64,000 nucleotides of DNA, taken from assembly GCF_014203545.1 (NCBI RefSeq), contig NZ_JACHJG010000016.1:28718-92717 (forward strand). The letters run 5' to 3'. The notes below the pieces were generated by a model, which searched no databases, was not told the DNA's origin, and was given only the letters and a program-made list of their open reading frames with translations. Both the position numbers and the translations under genes were made by a program. Numbering within the stretch: position 1 is the first letter of the stretch; each line of letters starts with the position of its first letter. This document shows positions 23,716-31,986 of this stretch, one piece after another. This DNA is from Streptomyces netropsis (GTDB taxonomy: Bacteria; Actinomycetota; Actinomycetes; Streptomycetales; Streptomycetaceae).

Positions 23716-25119
23716 TCAAGCCCCTCCGGCCACCGCCGCGGCCGCCTTGCGCGCGGCGACGAGCACCGGGTCCCACACCGGGGAGAACGGCGGGGCGTAG
23801 CCCAGGTCCAGAGCCGTCATCTGGTCCACCGTCATGCGGGCCGTCAGTGCCACCGCCGCGACGTCCACCCGCTTCGCCGCGCCCTCCCGGCCGACGATCT
23901 GGACGCCGAGCAGCCTGCCCGTCCGGCGCTCGGCGAGCATCTTCACCGTCATCGGGCGCGCGCCCGGGTAGTACCCGGCGCGGCTCGTCGACTCCACGGT
24001 GGCGGTCACGAACTGCAGCCCGGCCGCCGTGGCCTGGGCCTCCAGCAGGCCCGTACGGGCGATCTCCAGGTCGCACACCTTGCTCACGGCCGTGCCGACC
24101 ACGCCGGGGAACGTGGCGTAGCCGCCGCCGACGTTCGAGCCGATCACCTGACCGTGCTTGTTGGCGTGCGTGCCCAGGGCGATGTGCCGGGTGCGGCCGG
24201 CCACCAGGTCCCAGACCTCCACGCAGTCACCCCCCGCCCAGATGTTCCCGTGGCCGCGCACCCGCATCGCCGGATCCGTCAGCAGACCGCCCGAATCGCC
24301 GAGCGGCAGCCCCGCCGCCCGGGCCAGGGACGTCTCCGGGCGCACCCCCAGTCCCAGCACCACGACCTCGGCCGGGAACTCCCGCTCCCCGGCGACGACC
24401 GCCGTGACTGCGCTCTCCGGGCCGTCCGGGCCGTCCGGGCCGGTGACGAGCGAGGTGACCTCGGTCCCCGTCACCACCTCGATGCCCATCCCGCACATCG
24501 CCTCCCGGACCAGGGCGCCCATGTCCGGATCCAGGGTGGCCATCGGCTGCGCGGCCCGCTCGATCACCGTCACCTCGAAGCCGCGCAGGCTCAGCGCCTC
24601 CGCCATCTCCACCCCGATGTACCCGGCGCCGATCACGACCGCGCGGTGCGGGCCCGCCGGGTCGAGCTTCGCCAGCCCGTCGATCAGCGCCCGGCCGTCG
24701 TCCAGGGTCTGCACCCCGTACACCCCGCGCGCGTCGATGCCCTCGATCGGCGGCCGGACCGGCCGTGCGCCCGTCGCCAGCACGAGCCCGTCGAAGCCGT
24801 GCCAGCGCTCGGTGCCGGACTCCAGATCGCGCGCCCGCACCCGCTGCCCGGCCACGTCCAGCTCCGTCACCTCCGTACGCGTCCGCAGATCGATGCCGCG
24901 CCGGCGGTGCTCCTCGGGGGTACGGGCGATGAGCGCGTCCGGCCCGTCGACCACGCCGCCCGCCCAGTACGGGATGCCGCAGGCCGAGTACGAGGTGAAG
25001 TGCCCCCGCTCGAACGCCGTGATCTCCAGCTCGTCGGGTCCCTTGAGCCTGCGGGCCTGCGAGGCCGCGGACATGCCCGCCGCGTCCCCTCCGACGATCA
25101 CCAGTCGCCGCACCGCCAT
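23716..25119 (-). CDS. FAD/NAD(P)H-dependent disulfide reductase or NADH oxidase (CoA-disulfide reductase type)
   Basis: The 467-residue flavoprotein has FAD-binding RRLVIVGGDAAGMSAASQARR at the N-terminus. The single redox Cys lies in TSYSACGIPYWAGG (about residue 47), which is typical of CoA-disulfide reductases and NADH oxidases. The NAD(P) motif is VVIGAGYIGVEMAEAL, the second FAD motif is GHGNIWAGGDCVEV, and a C-terminal dimerisation domain follows. It may keep low-molecular-weight thiols reduced or oxidise NADH. ATG 25119 was chosen over the upstream GTG 25155. It is 37 nt after pcaG on the same strand, so it may be cotranscribed with the pca genes. The exact substrate is not known. Confidence 0.85.
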   Translation of the reverse strand: MAVRRLVIVGGDAAGMSAASQARRLKGPDELEITAFERGHFTSYSACGIPYWAGGVVDGPDALIARTPEEHRRRGIDLRTRTEVTELDVAGQRVRARDLESGTERWHGFDGLVLATGARPVRPPIEGIDARGVYGVQTLDDGRALIDGLAKLDPAGPHRAVVIGAGYIGVEMAEALSLRGFEVTVIERAAQPMATLDPDMGALVREAMCGMGIEVVTGTEVTSLVTGPDGPDGPESAVTAVVAGEREFPAEVVVLGLGVRPETSLARAAGLPLGDSGGLLTDPAMRVRGHGNIWAGGDCVEVWDLVAGRTRHIALGTHANKHGQVIGSNVGGGYATFPGVVGTAVSKVCDLEIARTGLLEAQATAAGLQFVTATVESTSRAGYYPGARPMTVKMLAERRTGRLLGVQIVGREGAAKRVDVAAVALTARMTVDQMTALDLGYAPPFSPVWDPVLVAARKAAAAVAGGA

Positions 25120-25156
25120 CGCGTCCCCGTCCTCTCGTCGTCCGTCAACCCCCAAG

Positions 25157-25714
25157 CTACGGGGGACCGGGCCGTCCGCCCCGGTCGGGGAAGGCGAGGA
25201 ACACCGTTTCGGCGCCGCCCCGGAGCCGGATGTCGAAGCGGTACGTGCGGTGCCCGCCCGCTTCCGGTGCGGCCAGCAGGGTGGCGCGCCGGGCGGGCGG
25301 CAGGGCCTCGATCAAGGGGTCGTGCTCGGGAAAGGCGAGGTAGACGCGGGTGAACAGATGACGTGTCAGGCCCGGCACGAGGAGACACAGCGCGAGATAC
25401 GGCGCCCCGCCGGGCGGCAGGGTGCGCAGCGTGTAGCGGCCGTCGTCGCGGGTGACGACACGGCCGAAACCCGTGAACGCGGCACCGTCGCGCCGCAGGC
25501 TGCCGGGCGCGCCCACGAGCGAACCGTCCGGGGCGGCCTGCCAGAACTCCAGCAGCGCCTCGGGCACGGGTGCCCCGTCGCCGTCGCTGAGGCAACCGTG
25601 CACGGTGATCGTGTCCGGGTGTCCGACAGGGGCCGCCTCGCCGCCGCCGGGGAACGGCAGGGCGGTGCCGTGGAAGGGGCCGATGGTCTGCGAGGGGGTG
25701 GCGGGCAGGGACAT
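25157..25714 (-). CDS. pcaG: Protocatechuate 3,4-dioxygenase alpha subunit
   Basis: The 185-residue intradiol dioxygenase subunit begins LPATPSQTIGPFHGTALPF, the classic PcaG start. It has VHGCLSDGDGAPVPEALLEFWQAAPDG and DDGRYTLRTLPPG (strands of the dioxygenase fold). It lacks the iron-binding Tyr/His set, as PcaG subunits do; PcaH supplies those. Together they open the ring of protocatechuate to 3-carboxy-cis,cis-muconate. The start codon directly follows the pcaH stop (0-nt gap), so the subunits are coupled. Confidence 0.93.
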   Translation of the reverse strand: MSLPATPSQTIGPFHGTALPFPGGGEAAPVGHPDTITVHGCLSDGDGAPVPEALLEFWQAAPDGSLVGAPGSLRRDGAAFTGFGRVVTRDDGRYTLRTLPPGGAPYLALCLLVPGLTRHLFTRVYLAFPEHDPLIEALPPARRATLLAAPEAGGHRTYRFDIRLRGGAETVFLAFPDRGGRPGPP

Positions 25715-26461
25715 TCAGCGGCCCTCCTCGGCCCAGGTGGCGTCCGGCCCGTCCAGGACGATGTCCCAGCGGTAGCCCAGGGACCGCTCGGGTTCGTTCA
25801 GCCCGGGGTCGTAGGCGGCGACCAGGCGTCGGCGGGCACTCGCGTCGCGGACGGAGGTCCAGATCGAGTCGTGGGGCAGGAGCGGGTCGCCGGGGAAGTA
25901 CATCTGGGTGACCAGGCGCTGGGTGAACGCGGTACCGAAGAGGGAGAAATGCAGATGGGAGGGGCGCCAGGCGTTGTGATGGGTGACATCGGGATAGGCG
26001 CCCGGCCGGATGGTGGTGAAGCGGTAGCGGCCGTCGTCGTCGGTGAGGCACCGGCCCGCGCCCGTGAAGTTCGGGTCGAGCGGCGCCGCGTGCCGGTCCG
26101 CCCGGTGGACGTAGCGGCCGGCGGCGTTGGCCTGCCACAGCTCCACCAACTGGCCGCGCACCGGGCGTCCCCGGCCGTCCAGGACCCGACCGCCGACGGT
26201 GATCCGCTCACCCAGCGGCTCCCCGCGGTGCCCGAGGGTCAGATCGGCGTCGAGCGGGCTCACATCGGCCGCGCCGAAGACGGGCGCGCGCCGTTCGACG
26301 GCGTCGGGATCGAGGACCAGGGGGACGGGCGGCTGCAGGGGGTGGCGCTCGACACGGCCGACGTACGGACGGACGCCGCCCGGCCCGTCGCCGGCCGTGA
26401 CCCCGGCGAAGCCCGCGCCATCACGGCCGGTCCCTTGCACTAACGGTTCGGAGGCTGCCAT
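25715..26461 (-). CDS. pcaH: Protocatechuate 3,4-dioxygenase beta subunit (iron-binding)
   Basis: The 248-residue protein has the intradiol dioxygenase core and conserved iron-ligand pattern: Tyr in WQANAAGRYVH, Tyr in PGAYPD, and the two His in WRPSHLHFSLFG. The N-terminal segment PLQPPVPLVLDP and YRWDIVL at the end also match PcaH. The heteromer with PcaG performs Fe(III)-dependent ring cleavage of protocatechuate. The ATG at 26461 has only a weak ribosome-binding site, so a start inside the first 25 residues is possible. pcaF lies 100 nt upstream on the same strand. Confidence 0.94.
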   Translation of the reverse strand: MAASEPLVQGTGRDGAGFAGVTAGDGPGGVRPYVGRVERHPLQPPVPLVLDPDAVERRAPVFGAADVSPLDADLTLGHRGEPLGERITVGGRVLDGRGRPVRGQLVELWQANAAGRYVHRADRHAAPLDPNFTGAGRCLTDDDGRYRFTTIRPGAYPDVTHHNAWRPSHLHFSLFGTAFTQRLVTQMYFPGDPLLPHDSIWTSVRDASARRRLVAAYDPGLNEPERSLGYRWDIVLDGPDATWAEEGR

Positions 26462-26561
26462 GGCCAGGACCTACCCCGGCGCGCGGGCGGTTGATCCCCA
26501 CGCGCCGGTCTCCCGGGGGTTCCAGGCCAGTCGGCGACCGCCGCCGGCCCGCTTCCCCCGG

Positions 26562-27755
26562 TCAGCGTTCGAGGACCAGCGCCTGTCCCTGCCCCACGCC
26601 GATGCACAGCGCCGCCAGCCCCGTACCCGAGCCCGCCGCCGCGAGCTGGTGGGCGATCGAGCCCGCCAGCCGGGCGCCGGAGCAGCCCAGCGGATGGCCG
26701 ATCGCGATCGCCCCGCCACGGGCGTTGACGATGCCGGGGTCGAGATCCGGCCATTCCGCGAAACAGCCCAGGGCCTGGGCGGCGAAGGCCTCGTTGAGCT
26801 CGAAGTGGGTCACGTCGCCGAAGCCGCGGCCCGCCTTGGCCAGCGCCCGCCGTACCGCCTCGACGGGGCCGAGGCCGAACAGATCCGGTTCGATGCCGGT
26901 GACGGCCGAGGCCCGCACCCGGGCCAGCGGCTCGCGGCCGGTCAGCCGCAGCCCCTCCTCGTCCACGAGCAGCAGCGCGGCGGCACCGTCGTTCAGCGGC
27001 GAGGAGTTGCCCGCGGTGACCGTGCCGCCCTCCGCACGGAAGACGGGCTTCAGCCGCGCCAGGGCCTCGGGGGAGGTGGCGTCGCGGATGGTCTCGTCAC
27101 GCGGCAGCGGGACGCCGGGCAGGGGCACGACCTCCGCGTCGTAGGCGCCCTCCTTCCACGCCCGCGCCGCCTTCTCGTGACTGGCGAGCGCGAACGCGTC
27201 CTGCTGCTCCCGGGTGATGCCGTGCTTGTCCGCGATCAGTTCGGCGCCCTCGCCGAGCGAGGTCGTCCACCGCGGCTCCATGGCCGGGTTGGTCATCCGC
27301 CAGCCGAGGGTCGTCGAGTACATCCGCTGGTCGCCGACCGGGAAGGCCCGCTCGGGCTTGGGCATCACCCAGGGGGCGCGGCTCATCGACTCGACGCCGC
27401 CCGCGACGACCACCGACGCGTCACCGAGGGCGATGGCGCGGTACGCCTGCACGACCGCCTCCAGGCCGGAGGCGCACAGCCGGTTGACGGTCACGCCGGG
27501 CACGGTCACGGGCAGCCCCGCGAGCAGCACGGCCATCCGCGCGACGTTGCGGTTCTCCTCCCCGGCGCCGTTGGCGTTGCCGAGGATGACGTCGTCGATC
27601 CTGGCCGGATCGAGCTCGGGAGCCCGCTGGAGGAGGGACCGTACGACGTGTGCCGCGAGGTCGTCGGGGCGGACGGCGGCGAGGGCGCCGCCGTACTTGC
27701 CGACGGGGGTGCGGACGGCGTCGACGATGTAGACGTCGCGGATGCGGTCGTTCAT
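26562..27755 (-). CDS. pcaF: 3-oxoadipyl-CoA thiolase
   Basis: The 397-residue thiolase has DVYIVDAVRTPVGKYGGALAAVRPDDL at the start, nucleophile Cys94 in VNRLCASGLEA, GGVESMSRAPWVM, ELNEAFAAQALGCF, GGAIAIGHPLGCSGAR and a C-terminal ALCIGVGQG. SMSRAPWVMPKPERAFP and the GNANGAGEENRNVARMA segment are characteristic of PcaF/PaaJ 3-oxoadipyl-CoA thiolases, which split 3-oxoadipyl-CoA to succinyl-CoA and acetyl-CoA. ATG 27755 has GGAGAAG upstream. It is first in the pcaF-pcaH-pcaG order. The other beta-ketoadipate genes (pcaI, J, B, C/L) are not in the window. Confidence 0.9.
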   Translation of the reverse strand: MNDRIRDVYIVDAVRTPVGKYGGALAAVRPDDLAAHVVRSLLQRAPELDPARIDDVILGNANGAGEENRNVARMAVLLAGLPVTVPGVTVNRLCASGLEAVVQAYRAIALGDASVVVAGGVESMSRAPWVMPKPERAFPVGDQRMYSTTLGWRMTNPAMEPRWTTSLGEGAELIADKHGITREQQDAFALASHEKAARAWKEGAYDAEVVPLPGVPLPRDETIRDATSPEALARLKPVFRAEGGTVTAGNSSPLNDGAAALLLVDEEGLRLTGREPLARVRASAVTGIEPDLFGLGPVEAVRRALAKAGRGFGDVTHFELNEAFAAQALGCFAEWPDLDPGIVNARGGAIAIGHPLGCSGARLAGSIAHQLAAAGSGTGLAALCIGVGQGQALVLER

Positions 27756-27829
27756 GGCTTCTCCATCAGCGGTCGGGCGGTCGGCGGTCGACGTCGTGTC
27801 CATGCGCGCCACCGCACGTGTTCGCCCAG

Positions 27830-27843
27830 TGAACGCTCGTTCA
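27830..27843. promoter_or_regulatory. 14-bp palindrome between pcaF and haem genes, candidate operator
   Basis: TGAACG (27830-27835) pairs with CGTTCA (27838-27843) across CT. It is 75 nt upstream of pcaF and 98 nt upstream of cgoX in their 185-nt divergent gap. The spacing and size resemble a TetR- or IclR-type operator. No regulator gene is adjacent. Confidence 0.4.
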
Positions 27844-27940
27844 TGATCGGCCGGTGACGAGTCTCGGCTGGCCGCCGAGCCCTGTCAATGGGCGTACGGG
27901 GGCCCCGGGGACGTGCGGCGGTGTCTGAGAGAGTGGGCCC

Positions 27941-29422
27941 ATGAGCGCAGTGGACACGCGTACGAACCATGTGGTCGTCATCGGTGGCGGGATCTCGGGG
28001 CTGGCGGCGGCCCACCGGCTGTCGCGGGGCGGCGCGAGGGTCACGGTCCTGGAGGCGTCGGGCCGGCTCGGCGGCAAGCTCCTGGCGGGCGAGATCGCGG
28101 GCGTGCCGGTGGACCTCGGGGCGGAGTCGATGCTGGCGCGGCGGCCGGAGGCCGTCGACCTGGCCCGCGCGGTCGGCCTCGCCGACCGGCTCCAGCCGCC
28201 GGCCGTCGCGACGGCGGCGCTGTGGACGCGCGGTGCCCTGCGGCCCATGCCCAAGGGCCATTTGATGGGCGTGCCCGGCGTCCTCGCCCCGCTGGCCGCT
28301 TCCGGGGTGCTCTCCGACGAGGGCCTCGCCCGGATCGCCCGGGACGAGGAGCTGCCGCACACGGAGACCGGTGAGGACGTCGCCGTCGGTGCCTACGTGG
28401 CGGAGCGGATGGGCCGTGAGGTCGTGGACCGGCTGGTGGAGCCGCTCCTGGGCGGCGTCTACGCGGGCGACGCCTATCGGATCTCGATGCGGGCGGCCGT
28501 CCCGAAGCTCTTCGAGGCGGCGCGCACCCATCGCTCGCTGACCGAAGGCGTACGTGCCGTCCAGGCGCAGGGCGACGGGGCCGCCTCCGGCGGAGCCGGC
28601 CGGGAGGTCGGGGACGGCGGAGCGGGGCGGGCCGGGGCGGCCCGGCCGGTCTTCATGGGCATCGCCGGTGGCGTCGGGCGGCTGCCCCTCGCCGTCGCGG
28701 ACGCCGTGCGTGCGGCGGGCGGGGAGATCCGTCTCGACACGCCGGTGGTGGACGTGCGGCGCGAGGCCGACGGCTGGCGGATCGAGCTGGGGACGGGGAC
28801 GGTCACGGCGGACGCCGTCGTCCTCGCCACCCCCGCGCACGACGCGGCCCGCCTGCTCGGGTACGTGTGCCGCCCGGCCTCCGCCGAGCTGGCCGCCGTC
28901 GAGTACGCCTCGATGGCCCTGGTCACCCTGGCCTTCCGCCGCCCGGACGTCGAAGGGATCGCGCACGGCAGCGGCTTCCTCGTGCCCCCCGTCGACGGCC
29001 GCAAGATCAAGGCGTCCACCTTCTCCAGCAACAAGTGGCAGTGGAACGCGGACGCCGACCCGGATCTCTTCGTCCTGCGTACCTCGATCGGGCGGTTCGG
29101 TGACGAGGACGATCTGACGCGCGAGGATGCCGAGCTGGTGTCGATGTCGCTCAAGGACCTCGGGGACGCGGTCGGCCTCGCGGCGACGCCCGTCGAGAGC
29201 CGCGTCACCCGCTGGCACGGCGGGCTGCCGCAGTACCCGGTGGGACACCTCGACCGGGTCGCCCGCATCCGCGAGCACGTCGCGAGCCTGCCCGGCCTGC
29301 GGGTCTGTGGCGCCGCCTACGACGGTGTCGGCATCCCGGCCTGCATTGCCAGCGGTCACCGGGCCGCCGACGAGGTCCTCGGGACCCTGGCGGCGGGCGC
29401 CGAAGGCCGCGGGGGAGAATAG
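27941..29422 (+). CDS. hemY: Coproporphyrinogen III / protoporphyrinogen IX oxidase (CgoX/HemY type)
   Basis: The 493-residue FAD enzyme has N-terminal HVVVIGGGISGLAAAHRLSRGGARVTVLEAS (dinucleotide fold), GGKLLAGEIAGVPVDLGAES, VEPLLGGVYAGD and a C-terminal GLRVCGAAYDGVGIPACIASG FAD motif. In actinobacteria this enzyme oxidises coproporphyrinogen III to coproporphyrin III in the coproporphyrin-dependent haem pathway. This agrees with the ChdC-type gene 4 nt downstream. ATG 27941 gives the expected length. An alanine/glycine-rich insert at about 207-232 (GDGAASGGAGREVGDGGAGRAGAA) is probably a disordered loop. The pair appears to be one operon. Confidence 0.94.
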   Translation: MSAVDTRTNHVVVIGGGISGLAAAHRLSRGGARVTVLEASGRLGGKLLAGEIAGVPVDLGAESMLARRPEAVDLARAVGLADRLQPPAVATAALWTRGALRPMPKGHLMGVPGVLAPLAASGVLSDEGLARIARDEELPHTETGEDVAVGAYVAERMGREVVDRLVEPLLGGVYAGDAYRISMRAAVPKLFEAARTHRSLTEGVRAVQAQGDGAASGGAGREVGDGGAGRAGAARPVFMGIAGGVGRLPLAVADAVRAAGGEIRLDTPVVDVRREADGWRIELGTGTVTADAVVLATPAHDAARLLGYVCRPASAELAAVEYASMALVTLAFRRPDVEGIAHGSGFLVPPVDGRKIKASTFSSNKWQWNADADPDLFVLRTSIGRFGDEDDLTREDAELVSMSLKDLGDAVGLAATPVESRVTRWHGGLPQYPVGHLDRVARIREHVASLPGLRVCGAAYDGVGIPACIASGHRAADEVLGTLAAGAEGRGGE

Positions 29423-29426
29423 GGAC

Positions 29427-30143
29427 ATGACTGACGCCCCTCAGAAGACCCCGAACGCCGGCAAGAAGGCCAAGGACCTCAACGAGGTCATCCGCTACAC
29501 CCTCTGGTCGGTGTTCAAGCTGCGTGACGTCCTGCCCCAGGACCGGGCGGGCTACGCCGACGAGGTGGAGGAGCTGTTCGCGCAGCTCGCCGAGAAGGAC
29601 GTCACCGTGCGCGGTACGTACGACCTGTCGGGTCTGCGGGCCGATGCCGATGTGATGATCTGGTGGCACTCGGAGACCTCGGACGCCCTTCAGGACGCGT
29701 ACAACCTCTTCCGCCGTACGAAGCTCGGCCGCGCGCTGGAGCCGGTGTGGTCGAACATGGCGCTGCACCGCCCCGCCGAGTTCAACAAGTCGCACATCCC
29801 GGCGTTCCTCGCGGATGAGACGCCGCGCGACTACGTCAGCGTCTACCCCTTCGTGCGCTCGTACGACTGGTACCTGCTGCCCGACGAGGACCGCCGCCGC
29901 ATGCTCGCGGACCACGGCAAGATGGCCCGCGGCTACCCGGACGTGCGCGCCAACACCGTCGCCTCCTTCTCGCTCGGCGACTACGAGTGGATCCTGGCCT
30001 TCGAGGCCGACGAGCTGTACCGCATCGTCGACCTCATGCGCCACCTGCGTGCGTCGGAGGCCCGCATGCACGTCCGTGAAGAGGTGCCGTTCTACACGGG
30101 CCGCCGCAGGGCCGTCGCCGAGCTGGTCGCGGGTCTGGCCTAG
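29427..30143 (+). CDS. hemQ: Coproheme decarboxylase ChdC (HemQ)
   Basis: The 238-residue chlorite-dismutase-fold enzyme uses H2O2 to decarboxylate two propionates of Fe-coproporphyrin III to haem b, the last step of the coproporphyrin-dependent pathway. Conserved regions are VIRYTLWSVFKL, the catalytic Tyr140 in VYPFVRSYDWYLLP, and the proximal His163 in MLADHGKMARGYPDVRANT. YEWILAFEADELYRIVDLMRHLR follows. ATG 29427 lies 4 nt after the cgoX/hemY stop, so translation is coupled. The gene for the intervening iron insertion step (ferrochelatase) is not in the window. Confidence 0.96.
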   Translation: MTDAPQKTPNAGKKAKDLNEVIRYTLWSVFKLRDVLPQDRAGYADEVEELFAQLAEKDVTVRGTYDLSGLRADADVMIWWHSETSDALQDAYNLFRRTKLGRALEPVWSNMALHRPAEFNKSHIPAFLADETPRDYVSVYPFVRSYDWYLLPDEDRRRMLADHGKMARGYPDVRANTVASFSLGDYEWILAFEADELYRIVDLMRHLRASEARMHVREEVPFYTGRRRAVAELVAGLA

Positions 30144-30158
30144 TCGGGCGGCGGGCCG

Positions 30159-31736
30159 TCAGGTCCGCGTCGTGCCGCTCGTCGGTTGCGGCTCCGGGCG
30201 TGCCGCGCAGAAGGTGCGGCGCCCGGGGACCGCACCGGTGAGCAGGTAGCGCTCGGTGTGGCCGTTGATGCACGTGTTCGGGCCGCCCGCGAGGCCGTGC
30301 GTGCCCGCGTCGCGCTCGGTGACCAGCGCCGAGCCCGGCAGCCTGCGCTGGAGTTCCAGCGCTCCCCGGTAGGGCGTGGCCGCGTCCCGTTCGGCGGCCA
30401 GCAGCAGCGTGGGTGGCAGCGCGCCCTTCGCCACCCGGATCGCCAGCGGCCGCTGCTGGTGCGCCTGCCAGAACGCGCACGGCAGGTTCATCCAGGCGTT
30501 GTCCCACGTCTCGAAGGGTGCCCGGCGGGCGAGTCGGGTGTTGTCCCGGTTCCATACCGCCCAGGAGCGCGGCCAGGGCGCGTCGTTGCACTCCACTGCG
30601 GTGTAGACGGCATTGCTGTTCTCCTCCGCCCGGGCGGCCTCGGGGTCGGGCGCGGCGAGTACGCGCAGCGGCTCGTCGTCGCCGCGCAGGTACGCGGACA
30701 GGGCGTTGGCCCCCCGTGCCCAGAAACTGTCGGCGTAGCCGGTCTTGAGGAACGCCGACTGCAGCTGCCCCGGCCCGACCGTCCCGCCCGCGGGGTGCCG
30801 GGCGAGCCGTGCCCGCGCCTTGTCGTACGAGGCCAGCACCTGCTGGGCGGTGCTGCCCAGGTGGTAGACGTCGTCGTGCCGGGCGGCCCAGCGCCGCCAG
30901 TCGGCCCAGCGGGTCTCGAAGGCGGCGGACTGGTCGAGGTTGTTGCGGTACCAGATCTGGCTGGTGCGGGGGTCGACCACGCTGTCGAAGACCATGCGGC
31001 GCACGTGCCCCGGGAAGAGCGTGGCGTACAGGGCGCCGAAGTACGTGCCGTACGACGCCCCCATGTAGGAGAGCTGCTTCTCGCCGAGCGCGGCGCGCAG
31101 CACGTCGAGGTCACGGGCGTTGTTGAGGCTCGTGAAGTACTGGAGGCTGCTGCCCGCCTTCCGCGCGCACGACAGCGCGTACGCCCGTGCCTGCGCGACG
31201 CGCTTCTTCTTGTAGGCGGCGGAGGGGTGCTTCGGCGCCGGGGTGGGGGCCTTGGCGAACCGCTTCGGGTCCATGCAGGACAGCGGCGCCGAGCGGGCGA
31301 CGCCGCGCGGCGCGTACCCGACGAAGTCGTACGCCCGGGCGGTCGCCTGCCACTGCGCGAGCCCGGCGAGCAGCGGGAACCACATGCCGGAGCTGCCCGG
31401 CCCGCCGGGGTTGTAGACCAGGGAGCCCTGGCGCTGGGCGGGGGTGCCGGTGGCCGAGGAGCGGCTGACGGTGAGGCGGATGTGCTTGCCGTCGGGGTGG
31501 GCGTAGTCCAGCGGTACGGACACCGTGCCGCACCGGATCGACTCCGGGAGCTGTTCGAAGGCCGGGCAGGCGCCGAAGGCGATGCCCTTGGCGGCGGCCC
31601 GCTCGGCCGCGAGGGCCACGCCGCGCGCCTCGGCCCGGCCCTCCGGTGGGAGGGCGGGGCCGGCGCCGTCGGCGGGGGTGGTGAGTCCGGTGAGGACCAG
31701 GGACCCGAGGATTCCGTACAGGGCTACTGCTCGCAC
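30159..31736 (-). CDS. Secreted TAP-like alpha/beta-hydrolase (tripeptidyl aminopeptidase type)
   Basis: The 525-residue protein has a signal peptide (VALYGILGSLVLTGLTTPADGA). The alpha/beta-hydrolase domain carries the oxyanion segment YNPGGPGSSGMW and the nucleophile Ser in YMGASYGTYFGALY. A C-terminal TAP domain (PTLLLAAERDAATPYRGALELQRRL...GTHGLAGGPNTCINGHTERYLLTG) supplies the catalytic Asp and His. Relatives in Streptomyces (Tap, SlpD/SlpE) are extracellular serine aminopeptidases. GTG 31736 has AAGGGA upstream. A good vegetative-type promoter is visible in front. The gene is convergent with hemQ at 15 nt. Confidence 0.9.
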   Translation of the reverse strand: MRAVALYGILGSLVLTGLTTPADGAGPALPPEGRAEARGVALAAERAAAKGIAFGACPAFEQLPESIRCGTVSVPLDYAHPDGKHIRLTVSRSSATGTPAQRQGSLVYNPGGPGSSGMWFPLLAGLAQWQATARAYDFVGYAPRGVARSAPLSCMDPKRFAKAPTPAPKHPSAAYKKKRVAQARAYALSCARKAGSSLQYFTSLNNARDLDVLRAALGEKQLSYMGASYGTYFGALYATLFPGHVRRMVFDSVVDPRTSQIWYRNNLDQSAAFETRWADWRRWAARHDDVYHLGSTAQQVLASYDKARARLARHPAGGTVGPGQLQSAFLKTGYADSFWARGANALSAYLRGDDEPLRVLAAPDPEAARAEENSNAVYTAVECNDAPWPRSWAVWNRDNTRLARRAPFETWDNAWMNLPCAFWQAHQQRPLAIRVAKGALPPTLLLAAERDAATPYRGALELQRRLPGSALVTERDAGTHGLAGGPNTCINGHTERYLLTGAVPGRRTFCAARPEPQPTSGTTRT

Positions 31737-31770
31737 TGGTCATCCCTTCACGTCAAATGCAACAAAAGGG

Positions 31771-31799
31771 ATAATTGGTTCGGCAGTTGATGATGTAAA
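31771..31799 (-). promoter_or_regulatory. Promoter for the TAP-like hydrolase gene
   Basis: Minus-strand -35 TTTACA (31799-31794) and -10 AATTAT (31776-31771) are 17 nt apart in a locally AT-rich stretch. They end 35 nt before the GTG start. The match to the vegetative consensus is good. The remaining 187 nt of the divergent gap up to 31986 hold no other clear element. Confidence 0.6.
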
Positions 31800-31986
31800 G
31801 CACCACGGAGCAGTGTCGGTCGCAATGCGCCCGAAGAGCTGTGCCGTACGGACGCCGTCCGGGCCCGCCCGCCGGGGGCGCCGGGCATGGGCGAGGCCCC
31901 GCGATCGGGGGGACGTCGCGGGACCTCACTCGGTTCAACGGGCGGGAAATTGGGTTGGTTCCCGCACTTCTGCGGCAGTATGGCGG

